From the NCBI RefSeq assembly GCF_000012365.1, contig NC_007650.1, positions 744,001-808,000 on the forward strand: 64,000 nt of DNA, written 5' to 3'. The notes under the pieces were generated by a model, which had not been told where the DNA came from, made no database searches, and saw only the letters and a list, made by a program, of their open reading frames with translations. This stretch comes from Burkholderia thailandensis E264 (GTDB lineage Bacteria > Pseudomonadota > Gammaproteobacteria > Burkholderiales > Burkholderiaceae). The translations under genes and the position numbers were made by a program. Every line of letters starts with the position of its first letter. The first letter of the stretch is position 1. Shown piece by piece: positions 54,103 to 64,000 of this stretch.

Positions 54103-54975
54103 ATGAGCTGGCTCGACAAACTGTTGCCGCCGAAGATCAAGCAGACCGATCCGAAAAGCCGCAAGGGGATTCCCGAGGGCCTGTGGATCAAGTGCCCGTC
54201 GTGCGAGGCGGTGCTGTACCGCAACGACGTCGACGCGAATCAGCACGTGTGCCCGAAGTGCGATCACCACATGCGCATCGGCGCGCGCGAGCGCCTCGAC
54301 GCGCTGCTCGATCCGGAGGGCCGCTACGAGATCGGCCAGGAGATCGTCCCGGTCGATACGCTGAAGTTCAAGGACAGCCGCAAGTATCCGGATCGTCTGA
54401 AGGAAGCGATGGACGAAACGGGCGAGACCGACGCGATGGTCGTGATGGGCGGCGCGATCCACACGCTGCCCGTCGTCGCCGCGTGCTTCGAGTTCTCGTT
54501 CATGGGCGGCTCGATGGGCTCGGTCGTCGGCGAGCGCTTCGCGCGCGGCGCGCAGAATGCGCTCGAGCAGCAGGTGCCGTTCATCTGCTTCGCCGCGTCC
54601 GGCGGCGCGCGGATGCAGGAAAGCCTGCTGTCGCTGATGCAGATGGCGAAAACCACCGCGATGCTCACGAAGCTGTCCGACGCGAAGCTGCCGTTCATCT
54701 CGGTGCTGACCGATCCGACGATGGGCGGTGTGTCGGCGAGCTTCGCGTTCCTCGGCGACGTCGTGATCGCCGAGCCGAAGGCGCTGATCGGCTTCGCCGG
54801 CCCGCGCGTGATCGAGCAGACGGTGCGCGAGAAGCTGCCGGAGGGCTTCCAGCGCGCGGAATTCCTGCTGCAGAAGGGCGCGATCGACATGATCGTCGAT
54901 CGCCGCAAGATGCGCGACGAAATCGCGCAGCTGATCGCGCTGCTGCAGCGCCAGCCGGCCGACGCGCTGGCTTGA
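54103..54975 (+). CDS. accD: Acetyl-CoA carboxylase carboxyltransferase subunit beta
   Basis: Carboxyltransferase beta subunit for malonyl-CoA synthesis, 290 aa. The zinc finger is [23 protein letters not shown] in two CxxC pairs. The crotonase-fold core includes [21 protein letters not shown] and [16 protein letters not shown]. The catalytic partner AccA is not in the window. A strong terminator follows the gene. Confidence 0.96.
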   Translation: MSWLDKLLPPKIKQTDPKSRKGIPEGLWIKCPSCEAVLYRNDVDANQHVCPKCDHHMRIGARERLDALLDPEGRYEIGQEIVPVDTLKFKDSRKYPDRLKEAMDETGETDAMVVMGGAIHTLPVVAACFEFSFMGGSMGSVVGERFARGAQNALEQQVPFICFAASGGARMQESLLSLMQMAKTTAMLTKLSDAKLPFISVLTDPTMGGVSASFAFLGDVVIAEPKALIGFAGPRVIEQTVREKLPEGFQRAEFLLQKGAIDMIVDRRKMRDEIAQLIALLQRQPADALA

Positions 54976-55000
54976 CGGCCGCGCGCGTGATCGCACGACC

Positions 55001-55041
55001 GCGCGCCGCTCGGCTTGCGCCGAGCGGCGCGTTTGTTTTTT
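55001..55041 (+). terminator. Intrinsic terminator between accD and folC
   Basis: CGCGCCGCTCGGC pairs with GCCGAGCGGCGCG around a short TTGC loop and is followed by TTTGTTTTTT. It should separate the trp-accD transcript from folC, at least partly. Confidence 0.9.
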
Positions 55042-55087
55042 CGGCGCGTTCGCTTTGACTCGCCGCCTTGATTCGAAGTTGGATTCG

Positions 55088-56401
55088 ATGAGCACCTTTT
55101 CCTCTCTCGACGCGTGGCTTTCGCACCTCGAAAGCGCGCATCCCGTCGGCATCGACATGGGCCTTACCCGCATCGGCCAGGTCAAGGACGCGCTGAAGCT
55201 CGAATTCGCGTGCCCGGTGATCACGGTCGGCGGCACGAACGGCAAGGGCTCGACCTGCGCGTTCATCGAGACGATCCTCGTGCGCGCGGGCTACAAGGTC
55301 GGTTGCCACACGTCGCCGCATCTGCTGCGCTTCAACGAACGCGCGCGCATCGACGGCCGGATCGTCGACGACGACGAACTGCTGCCGCATTTCGAGGCGG
55401 TCGAGGCGGCGCGCACGCGCCTGGCGGAGCCGGTGTCGCTCACGTACTTCGAGTTCACGACGCTCGCGATCATGCATCTGTTCGCGTCGCGCGGGCTCGA
55501 CGCGGTGATCCTCGAAGTGGGGCTCGGCGGCCGGCTTGACGCGGTCAACGTGATCGACGCCGATTGCGCGATCGTGACGAGCATCGACGTCGACCACATC
55601 GAATATCTCGGCGACACGCGCGAGAAGATCGCATTCGAGAAGGCGGGCATCTTCCGTCCGGGCAAGCCCGCGATCTGCGGCGACCCGGCGCCGCCGCAGA
55701 CGCTTGTCGACCATGCGGCCGCGATCGGCGCGGATCTGTGGCTCGTCGGGCGCGACTTCCGCTTCTCGACGCAGCCGGGCAGCGAGCGCCAGCAATGGAC
55801 GTACGCCGGCCGCGACAAGCGCTACCCGGCGCTCGCGTATCCGGCGCTGCGGGGCGCGAACCAGTTGCTCAATGCGTCGGCGGCGCTCGCCGCGCTCGAG
55901 GCGCTGCGCGAGCGGCTGCCCGTATCCGCGCAGGACATCCGGCTCGGGCTCGCGAACGTCGAACTGCCAGGGCGCTTCCAGGTGCTGCCCGGCAAGCCGC
56001 TCGTGCTGCTCGACGTCGCGCACAATCCGCACGCGGCCGCGGTGCTCGCGCAGAATCTCGATTCGATGGGCTACTACCCGTACACGCATGCGGTGTTCGG
56101 CGCGATGGCCGACAAGGATCTCGCGGGAATCGTCGCGCGGCTGAAGGGCGCGATCGATCACTGGCATCTGACCGATCTGCCGCTGCCGCGCGCGGCTTCG
56201 GCCGACGTGCTCGAGCGCGTGCTGCGCGGCGCGGGCGTCGAGAACGGCGCGCAACACAGCGTCACGCGCCACGCCAGTCCGGCCGATGCGTTCCTCGATG
56301 CACTAAAAAGCGCATCCGACAATGATAGAATCGTGGTTTTCGGTAGCTTCTACACGGTAGCGGGCGTGATGCCCGTCGTGGACCGCCGCCATGACCACTG
56401 A
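55088..56401 (+). CDS. folC: Bifunctional dihydrofolate/folylpolyglutamate synthase
   Basis: Adds glutamate to dihydropteroate and to folates, 437 aa. The Mur-ligase ATP loop is VITVGGTNGKGSTCAF. Also seen are SPHLLRFNERARIDG, LEVGLGGRLDAVNVID and VLLDVAHNPHAA. ATG 55088 fits the family N-terminus; a TTG 11 codons upstream overlaps nothing but is less likely. It begins right after a terminator, so it likely has its own promoter. Confidence 0.95.
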   Translation: MSTFSSLDAWLSHLESAHPVGIDMGLTRIGQVKDALKLEFACPVITVGGTNGKGSTCAFIETILVRAGYKVGCHTSPHLLRFNERARIDGRIVDDDELLPHFEAVEAARTRLAEPVSLTYFEFTTLAIMHLFASRGLDAVILEVGLGGRLDAVNVIDADCAIVTSIDVDHIEYLGDTREKIAFEKAGIFRPGKPAICGDPAPPQTLVDHAAAIGADLWLVGRDFRFSTQPGSERQQWTYAGRDKRYPALAYPALRGANQLLNASAALAALEALRERLPVSAQDIRLGLANVELPGRFQVLPGKPLVLLDVAHNPHAAAVLAQNLDSMGYYPYTHAVFGAMADKDLAGIVARLKGAIDHWHLTDLPLPRAASADVLERVLRGAGVENGAQHSVTRHASPADAFLDALKSASDNDRIVVFGSFYTVAGVMPVVDRRHDH

Positions 56402-56430
56402 CTGACGAGTAGCTTCGGGTTCAGCCATAC

Positions 56431-57246
56431 ATGGGTATTTTCTCGTTCGGCAAGAAGGAGGACGACGCGCCGCCCAGGCGCGGGTCGCGGTCCGGCACCC
56501 GGGCCGTGCGCACCGAACGCGTGGAACGCCGTTCGCGCCGCACCGAGCGGCCCGACACCGACGCACTGCTGCTCGATCCGACCCTTCCTGAAAAACAACG
56601 CGCGCGCCGGCGTCTCGTCGGCGCGATCGCACTCGTCGTCGCCGCGGTGATCGTGCTGCCGATGGTGCTCGATTCGCATCCGAAACCCGTCACCGACGAC
56701 GTCCAGATCGACATTCCGAACCGTCCGTCGCACCAGGCGGCCGCCGCGAACGACGAAGACGCGTCGGACGTCCAGGCGGGCGTCGCGCATGACGAGCCTC
56801 CCGCGTCCGAGGCGGCCGCGACGGCGAACGTCGCGCCCGCCGCGCCGGCGCCGGCACCCGCCGTGACCGCGAAGACGGACGCGAAGAACCTGCAGGACGC
56901 CAAGAAGGCCCAGACCGCCGCCGCGCAGAAGCCGGCCGCTCAGCCGTCGCAGGATGCGGCGCCGGCGCGCCGGCCGGCCGCGAACGCGGCGGCCGACGGC
57001 GACGCGTCGTCGCCCGCGTCGCCGCCTGGCGCGCGCTTCGCGCTGCAGCTCGGTTCGTTTCGCGACGACGCGACCGCCCGCAACTGGGCGACGAAGCTGA
57101 AGGCGGCGGGCGTGCCCGCGTACGTCGAGCACCGCAAGCAGGCTGACGGCAGTACGGCTACACTGTTGCGCGCAGGGCCGTTCGCCGATCGCGCGGCCGC
57201 TTCCGCCGCGATCGCGAAGGTGCGCGAAGCGGGCCTCACGCAGTAA
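56431..57246 (+). CDS. SPOR-domain (DedD-like) cell-division protein
   Basis: Membrane-anchored peptidoglycan-binding protein, 271 aa. One span (about 67-87, VGAIALVVAAVIVLPMVL) is followed by a long Ala/Pro linker. The C-terminal SPOR domain (about 195-270) reads FALQLGSFRDDATARNWATKLKAAGVPAYV. SPOR domains bind denuded septal glycan (family knowledge). Its place between folC and cvpA is where E. coli has dedD. Confidence 0.9.
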   Translation: MGIFSFGKKEDDAPPRRGSRSGTRAVRTERVERRSRRTERPDTDALLLDPTLPEKQRARRRLVGAIALVVAAVIVLPMVLDSHPKPVTDDVQIDIPNRPSHQAAAANDEDASDVQAGVAHDEPPASEAAATANVAPAAPAPAPAVTAKTDAKNLQDAKKAQTAAAQKPAAQPSQDAAPARRPAANAAADGDASSPASPPGARFALQLGSFRDDATARNWATKLKAAGVPAYVEHRKQADGSTATLLRAGPFADRAAASAAIAKVREAGLTQ

Positions 57247-57252
57247 CGGGCG

Positions 57253-57747
57253 ATGCTGACCGCTTTCGATTACGCCGTGCTGCTGGTGATCGGTTTGTCG
57301 GCGCTGCGCGGCGCGTGGCGAGGATTCGTCGGCGAGATCTTCGGCCTGATCGGCTGGATCGCCGCATTCTTGATCGCGTGCCGTTTCGTCGGCGTCGTGC
57401 TGCCCTATATTCCGGCGAGGTGGCCGGGCGGCGCGTTGACCCAGTGGGTTGTCGCGTTCGCGTTGATCGTCATCGGCGTCGTGCTCGTCGCGAGCGTCGC
57501 GAACGCGCTGCTGTCGCGGATCGCGCAGGCCACGGGCCTGGGCGGCGTCGACCGGTCGCTCGGCATGATGTTCGGCCTCGTGCGCGGCGTGCTGCTCGTG
57601 TTGCTGCTCGTCGCGGCGGCGGGGCTTACCGAGCTGCCGAAACAGGATTTCTGGCGCGACGCGTTGCTGCGTCCGTTCGCCGAACAGGGCGTGCGCGAGC
57701 TCAAGCCGCTCTTGCCCGACGGGCTCGCCGCGTACATTCACGTCTGA
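57253..57747 (+). CDS. cvpA: CvpA family membrane protein
   Basis: Inner-membrane protein, 164 aa, with four hydrophobic spans. FDYAVLLVIGLSALRGAWRGFVGEIFGLIGWI is the CvpA N-terminal pattern. In E. coli it is needed for colicin V secretion and lies, as here, just before purF. It starts 6 bases after the SPOR gene. Confidence 0.93.
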   Translation: MLTAFDYAVLLVIGLSALRGAWRGFVGEIFGLIGWIAAFLIACRFVGVVLPYIPARWPGGALTQWVVAFALIVIGVVLVASVANALLSRIAQATGLGGVDRSLGMMFGLVRGVLLVLLLVAAAGLTELPKQDFWRDALLRPFAEQGVRELKPLLPDGLAAYIHV

Positions 57748-57799
57748 CTCGCGCGAGCGCACCGACCGAACCGTTTTTTGTATCGTTGAAGGACATGCC

Positions 57800-59335
57800 A
57801 TGTGCGGCATCGTAGGCGTTATCTCCCAGTCCCCGGTCAACCAGCTCGTCTATGACAGCCTGCTGCTGCTGCAGCATCGCGGTCAGGACGCGGCGGGCAT
57901 CGCGACGGCGGACGGCAGCAATTTCCATATGTACAAGGCGAACGGCATGGTGCGCGACGTGTTCCGCACGCGCAACATGCGCAGCCTGCCCGGCACGGCC
58001 GGGATCGGTCAGGTCCGTTACCCGACGGCGGGCTCCGCGTCGAGCGAAGCCGAAGCGCAACCGTTCTATGTGAACGCGCCGTTCGGCATCATCCTCGCGC
58101 ACAACGGCAACCTGACGAACTGGCAGCAGTTGAAGGACGAGATGTTCCGCATCGACCGCCGCCACATCAACACGAACTCCGACAGCGAAGTGCTGCTGAA
58201 CGTGCTCGCGCACGAGCTGCAGCTTTCCACGACGGGCCTCGAGCTCGATCCGGATTCGCTGTTCAAGGCGGTCGCGGGCGTGCACCGCCGCGCGCACGGC
58301 TCGTATGCGATCGTGTCGCTGATCGCCGGCTACGGCCTGCTCGCGTTCCGCGATCCGTTCGGCATCCGCCCGCTTTGCATCGGCAAGCTCGAAACCGAGC
58401 AGGGCACCGAGTGGATGGTCGCGTCGGAGTCGGTCGCGGTCGAGGGCATCGGCTTCGAGTTCGTCCGCGACGTGCAGCCGGGCGAGGCGGTCTTCATCGA
58501 CGTGAACGGCAGGTTCCACAGCCGCCAGTGCGCGGACAAGCCGAGCCTGAATCCGTGCATGTTCGAGTACGTGTACCTCGCGCGTCCGGACTCGTGCCTC
58601 GACGGCGTGCCCGTCTACAACGTGCGCCTGCGCATGGGCGACTACCTTGCCGAGAAGATCCGGCGCGAGCTGCCGGACGTGCCGATCGACGTCGTGATGC
58701 CGATTCCCGATTCGTCGCGGCCGGCCGCGATGCAGGTGGCGGCGAAGCTCGGCGTCGAGTATCGCGAGGGCTTCTTCAAGAACCGCTACGTCGGCCGCAC
58801 GTTCATCATGCCGGGCCAGGCGGTGCGCAAGAAGTCGGTGCGCCAGAAGCTCAACGCGATGAGCATCGAGTTCAAGGACAAGCACGTGCTGATCGTCGAC
58901 GATTCGATCGTGCGCGGCACCACGTCGCACGAGATCGTGCAGATGGCGCGCGATGCGGGCGCGAAGTCGGTGATCTTCGCGTCGGCGGCGCCGCCCGTGA
59001 AATTTCCGAACGTCTACGGGATCGACATGCCGACGCGCGGCGAACTCGTCGCGCACGGCCGCACCGACGAGGAAGTCGCGAAGATCATCGGCGCCGATTA
59101 TCTGATCTACCAGGACGTCGACGATCTGCGCCGCGCGGTGCGCGACATCAACCCGTCGCTCGAGCGCTTCGAGGCATCGTGCTTCGACGGCGACTACATC
59201 ACCGGCGACGTCACGCCCGAGTATCTGGACGCGATCGAGCGCGCGCGCCTCGCGCCCGCGTCGCAGGCGGATCGCGATCCGAACGGCGAAGGCGCCGAGC
59301 GCTCGCAGATGAACCTGCAGCTGTCGGTCGAGTGA
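57800..59335 (+). CDS. purF: Amidophosphoribosyltransferase
   Basis: First committed step of purine synthesis, 511 aa. After Met removal Cys1 of CGIVGVISQSPVNQLVYDSL is the glutaminase nucleophile. LLQHRGQDAAGIAT and LAHNGNLTNWQQL follow. The PRPP loop is HVLIVDDSIVRGTTSHEIVQMAR. GAAGGACATGCC precedes ATG 57800. It ends the cvpA-purF pair; the next gene is under a separate leader. Confidence 0.97.
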   Translation: MCGIVGVISQSPVNQLVYDSLLLLQHRGQDAAGIATADGSNFHMYKANGMVRDVFRTRNMRSLPGTAGIGQVRYPTAGSASSEAEAQPFYVNAPFGIILAHNGNLTNWQQLKDEMFRIDRRHINTNSDSEVLLNVLAHELQLSTTGLELDPDSLFKAVAGVHRRAHGSYAIVSLIAGYGLLAFRDPFGIRPLCIGKLETEQGTEWMVASESVAVEGIGFEFVRDVQPGEAVFIDVNGRFHSRQCADKPSLNPCMFEYVYLARPDSCLDGVPVYNVRLRMGDYLAEKIRRELPDVPIDVVMPIPDSSRPAAMQVAAKLGVEYREGFFKNRYVGRTFIMPGQAVRKKSVRQKLNAMSIEFKDKHVLIVDDSIVRGTTSHEIVQMARDAGAKSVIFASAAPPVKFPNVYGIDMPTRGELVAHGRTDEEVAKIIGADYLIYQDVDDLRRAVRDINPSLERFEASCFDGDYITGDVTPEYLDAIERARLAPASQADRDPNGEGAERSQMNLQLSVE

Positions 59336-59372
59336 GCGCCGCGCGCGCGACCGAAAAGGCGTGATACGATGG

Positions 59373-59439
59373 GGCCTTGCGTCGATTTGATTTCAGCTTG
59401 CGGACGCGGGGCAACCCGAAACAGCTAAAGCGAAGGCCG
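59373..59439 (+). ncRNA. SAM-II-like riboswitch upstream of metZ
   Basis: The stem GCGTC (59379-59383) / GACGC (59403-59407) encloses GATTTGATTTCAGCTTGCG. The tail has AAACAGCTAAAGCGAAG. GATTT right after the stem, TTGC just before its closing arm and GCTAAA in the tail are the conserved SAM-II parts. A loop-tail pseudoknot (TTTC-A-GC with GC-GAAG) can form. An additional GGG-GCAA-CCC hairpin sits in the linker. An outer stem GGCCTT (59373-59378) / AAGGCC (59434-59439) would compete with the pseudoknot. Placed before a sulfhydrylase of methionine synthesis, SAM sensing is sensible. The match was made by eye, not by covariance model. Confidence 0.6.
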
Positions 59440-59485
59440 GCGAGCAGCGCCATGCCGGCCCGAGTCGATAGCTGCTCCGCACACC

Positions 59486-59520
59486 AAGCCCGCTGATGCC
59501 GACGCATGAGCGGGCTTTTT
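59486..59520 (+). terminator. Intrinsic terminator in the metZ leader
   Basis: AAGCCCGCT (59486-59494) and AGCGGGCTT (59509-59517) pair perfectly and run into TTTTT. Upstream, GAGCAGC (59442-59448) and GCTGCTC (59471-59477) also pair. The terminator lies between the SAM-II-like element and metZ, so it could be the switch output or simply the purF terminator. Confidence 0.85.
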
Positions 59521-59584
59521 GTTGGTCTGCGCATTCGCCGCGCGGCGCACGGCGGCGATGCGCTTGAAAACGGATGAACGGAAC

Positions 59585-60775
59585 ATGGACGACTCTCTCA
59601 ACTTCGACACGCTCGCCGTCCGCTCGGGCACGCTGCGCAGCGAATTCAACGAGCATTCGGAAGCGCTCTTCCTGACGTCGAGCTTCTGCTATGCGAGCGC
59701 GGCCGAGGCGGCCGAGCGCTTCAAGCATTCGGAAGACTATTACACGTACTCGCGCTTCACGAACCCGACCGTCACGATGTTCCAGGATCGCCTCGCGGCG
59801 CTCGAGGGCGGCGAGGCGTGCATCGCGACCGCATCCGGGATGGCGGCGATCACGTCGGTCGTGATGGCCGCGTTGCAGGCGGGCGATCACCTCGTCAGCT
59901 CGCGCAGCCTGTTCGGCTCGACGCTCGGGCTGTTCGGGCAGATCTTCGCGAAGTTCGGGATCGAGACGACGTTCGTCGATCCGGCCGATCTCGATGCATG
60001 GCGCGCCGCCGTGCGCCCCGAGACGAAGATGTTCTTCCTCGAGACGCCGTCGAACCCGATGACGGAGCTCGCCGACATCGAGGCGATCGGCAAGATCGCG
60101 AAGGCGGCGAATGCGCTGTTCGTCGTCGACAACTGTTTCTGCAGCCCGGTGCTGCAGCAGCCGCTCAAGCTCGGCGCGGACGTCGTGATGCACTCGGCGA
60201 CCAAGTTCCTCGACGGCCAGGGCCGCGTGCTCGGCGGCGCGCTCGTCGGCTCGAAGGCGTTCATCATGGAGAAGGTGTTTCCGTTCGTGCGCACCGCGGG
60301 GCCGACGCTGTCCGCATTCAATGCATGGGTGCTGCTCAAGGGCATGGAGACGCTGTCGCTGCGTGTGAACCGGCAATCGGAGAACGCGCTCGAGATCGCC
60401 CGCTGGCTCGAGGCGCATCCGGCCGTGAAGCGCGTGTTCTATCCCGGGCTCGAATCGCATCCGCAATACGCGCTCGCGCGGCGTCAGCAAAAGTCGGGCG
60501 GCTCGGTCGTATCGTTCGAGCTGAAGGGCGACACGCCCGAGCAGCAGCGCGCGAACGCGTGGCGCGTGATCGACGGCACGAAGATCGTGTCGATCACTGC
60601 GAACCTCGGCGACACGCGCACGACGATCACGCATCCGGCGACGACGACGCATAGCCGGATCACGCCGGAAGCGCGCGAGGCGGCGGGAATCACCGAAGGG
60701 CTGATCCGGCTCGCGGTCGGGCTCGAGGCTCCGGCGGACATCCGCGACGATCTCGCGCGCGGGCTCGCGGGCTGA
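59585..60775 (+). CDS. metZ: O-succinylhomoserine sulfhydrylase
   Basis: PLP enzyme of direct sulfhydrylation in methionine synthesis, 396 aa. The PLP lysine is in HSATKFLDGQGRVLGG. YYTYSRFTNPTVTMFQDRLAALE and ETPSNPMTELADI are typical of the Cys/Met family. ATG 59585 is used with GGAAC nearby; an ATG 8 codons upstream has a weaker context. Expression is probably limited by the SAM-II-like leader. Confidence 0.95.
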   Translation: MDDSLNFDTLAVRSGTLRSEFNEHSEALFLTSSFCYASAAEAAERFKHSEDYYTYSRFTNPTVTMFQDRLAALEGGEACIATASGMAAITSVVMAALQAGDHLVSSRSLFGSTLGLFGQIFAKFGIETTFVDPADLDAWRAAVRPETKMFFLETPSNPMTELADIEAIGKIAKAANALFVVDNCFCSPVLQQPLKLGADVVMHSATKFLDGQGRVLGGALVGSKAFIMEKVFPFVRTAGPTLSAFNAWVLLKGMETLSLRVNRQSENALEIARWLEAHPAVKRVFYPGLESHPQYALARRQQKSGGSVVSFELKGDTPEQQRANAWRVIDGTKIVSITANLGDTRTTITHPATTTHSRITPEAREAAGITEGLIRLAVGLEAPADIRDDLARGLAG

Positions 60776-60867
60776 CGCCGGGCGGGCCGTGACAAACGCA
60801 CGGCCGGCGCGTTCACGCGCTTGCTGCTAAGCTGCCCGCTCGAATGCATCGAACCAGGAGCGTCCCC

Positions 60868-61232
60868 ATGTTTCAGGCAGGCATCGGCATCAATTTCGAA
60901 GCGGCGTTGCGCGACGTGACCGAGTACTGGTCGCCGCGCGTCGTCGGGCGCGTGAACGACCAGTACGTGAAGGTCGCGAAGCTGAAGGGCGAGTTCACGT
61001 GGCACAAGCACGCCGGCGAGGACGAGATGTTCTACGTCGTCTACGGCAGCCTGCGCATTCAATTCGAGGGGCGCGCCGACGTCGTGCTGAACGCGGGCGA
61101 CTTCTGCATCGTGCCGAAGAACACGATGCACAACCCGGTCGCCGAAGCGGAGTGCGGGATCGCGCTGATCGAGACCGTCACGACGCTGCACACGGGCGAC
61201 ACGCCGTCGCCGCTCGCGAAGCGCATCGACGC

Positions 61233-61248
<16 letters not shown>
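60868..61248 (+). CDS. Cupin-domain protein
   Basis: Small single-domain cupin, 126 aa. Cupin motif 1 is WHKHAGEDEMFYVVYG, with two His and one Glu as metal ligands; motif 2 is IVPKNTMHNPVAE. I chose ATG 60868 because AGGAG lies 7 bases before it, inside the longer frame that starts at 60844. The last 16 bases overlap the convergent sugar-nucleotide gene. Function unknown. Confidence 0.85.
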
Positions 61249-63240
<1,992 letters not shown>

Positions 63241-63266
63241 CTAATCGAACGATGGAGTGAATCGGG

Positions 63267-64000
63267 TCATGCGGACGCGCGCGCGGCGCCCGCGATCGCA
63301 CGCCGCGGCGCGCCGCGCGTCAGGCGCCGCTCGAAGCCGTACCAGCTCGCGCTCGCGTACGCGAGCGTGACGCCGAACGCGAGCGCGGCCGTCAGGTAGC
63401 GGTTCAGATGCAGCGGCCAGAGCGCGTACAGCACGCTCAGGTGGATCAGATAGATCGTGTAGCTGACGGTGCCGACATAGACGAGCGCGGGATGGGTCAG
63501 CACGCGCTGCACGAGGCCGCGCCCGCGCAGCGCGATCACGACGATCGACGTGCACAGCACGAGCGACACGCTGTAGAGCGTCGCGTTGGACAGCGGCGTG
63601 TTCGCCGCGCGAAAGCGCGGGAACGACAGGTGCAGCCACGCGAGCACCGCGAGCGCCGCGCAGGCGGCCGCGATCGCCGCACCGTAGTACGGCTCGAGCG
63701 CGCGCCGGTCGCGGCGCAGCACGACGGCGAGAAGCGCGCCGGCGGCGAGCAGATCCATCCGGAACGGCGTCAGGTAGTAGATCGGCCAGAACGAGTCGAA
63801 CCAGGGCGTCGCGATCGCGCGCAGGAGCGGCGCCGCGACGATCAGCGCGGCCGCGACCCACGCGAGCGCGCGCTCCGGGAAGAGCAGCACGACGAACGGC
63901 CAGAAGATGTAGAACTGCTCTTCGACGGCGAGCGACCACAGCACGTTCAGGCTGTCATGCCCGATGCCGCCGAGCGAGAGCCCGATGTTCGTCGAGAAGA
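63267..64000 (-). CDS. Membrane acyltransferase family 3 (OafA/YrhL-like), 5' end outside window
   Basis: Integral-membrane O-acyltransferase, C-terminal part only. The frame is open to the window edge: upstream of the first ATG it reads SLGGIGHDSLNVLWSLAVEEQF, so the ORF does not start at 63944. The motif SLAVEEQFYIFWP is diagnostic of acyltransferase family 3. Seven or more hydrophobic spans follow, ending YGFERRLTRG. Located by gmd and an Rmd-like gene, it probably acetylates a polysaccharide sugar. Confidence 0.9.
   Translation of the reverse strand, partial: FSTNIGLSLGGIGHDSLNVLWSLAVEEQFYIFWPFVVLLFPERALAWVAAALIVAAPLLRAIATPWFDSFWPIYYLTPFRMDLLAAGALLAVVLRRDRRALEPYYGAAIAAACAALAVLAWLHLSFPRFRAANTPLSNATLYSVSLVLCTSIVVIALRGRGLVQRVLTHPALVYVGTVSYTIYLIHLSVLYALWPLHLNRYLTAALAFGVTLAYASASWYGFERRLTRGAPRRAIAGAARASA

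Overview
The window is gene-dense, about 68% GC, and reads as a piece of a Burkholderia chromosome, most probably the second chromosome of the B. pseudomallei/thailandensis group. This rests on a 364-aa lipase with its 344-aa foldase in the B. cepacia-type arrangement, a tyrosinase of the type described from B. thailandensis, the order trpF-trpB-DNA methylase-trpA-accD-folC-SPOR-cvpA-purF-metZ, and a TCA-cycle supercluster around a GntR regulator. The species cannot be fixed from the window alone. No rRNA, tRNA, CRISPR, insertion sequence or prophage was seen.

Layout. 1-4.7 kb: the end of an OprC-like TonB receptor (cut by the window edge), then secreted lipase and lipase chaperone. 4.7-10.8 kb: a MocR-type regulator diverging from a four-gene polyamine-type ABC importer. 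10.9-14.1 kb: a sedolisin (S53) protease and a gene-poor stretch. 14.1-17.8 kb: a tyrosinase locus with small membrane and hypothetical proteins. 18.1-20.3 kb: a multihaem cytochrome c running into a TsdA-like dihaem domain through an apparent single-base frameshift. 20.6-34.0 kb: central carbon metabolism. prpD-acnA, a MliC-like protein, a CitE-like lyase and mdh lie on the minus strand. gntR, sdhCDAB, sdhE and gltA lie on the plus strand. Most of the citrate-to-oxaloacetate enzymes thus flank one regulator and one 16-bp palindrome. 34.1-41.7 kb: accessory genes (AraC, glyoxalase-fold, DUF1479 dioxygenase), then a second homodimeric 2-oxoacid dehydrogenase E1 diverging from an Lrp-type regulator.

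41.8-60.8 kb: a long biosynthetic array. It holds leuC, an entericidin-like lipoprotein, leuD and leuB, then asd, a FimV-like protein and truA. Next come trpF, trpB, an orphan adenine methyltransferase, trpA, accD, folC, a SPOR protein, cvpA and purF. It closes with metZ behind a SAM-II-like riboswitch and an intrinsic terminator. 60.9-64 kb: a cupin, then a GDP-deoxyhexose cluster (rmd, gmd, acyltransferase) on the minus strand that runs off the window.

The most interesting signal is a candidate leader peptide (45481-45606) in the leuB-asd gap. Fourteen of its last 15 residues are Ile, Thr or Lys, all made downstream of the Asd reaction, which suggests attenuation control of asd. Other leads are the frameshifted five-haem fusion, the GntR operator in the TCA divergon, a 13-bp direct repeat two helical turns apart before sdhC, and the SAM-II-like element whose pseudoknot and outer stem look mutually exclusive.
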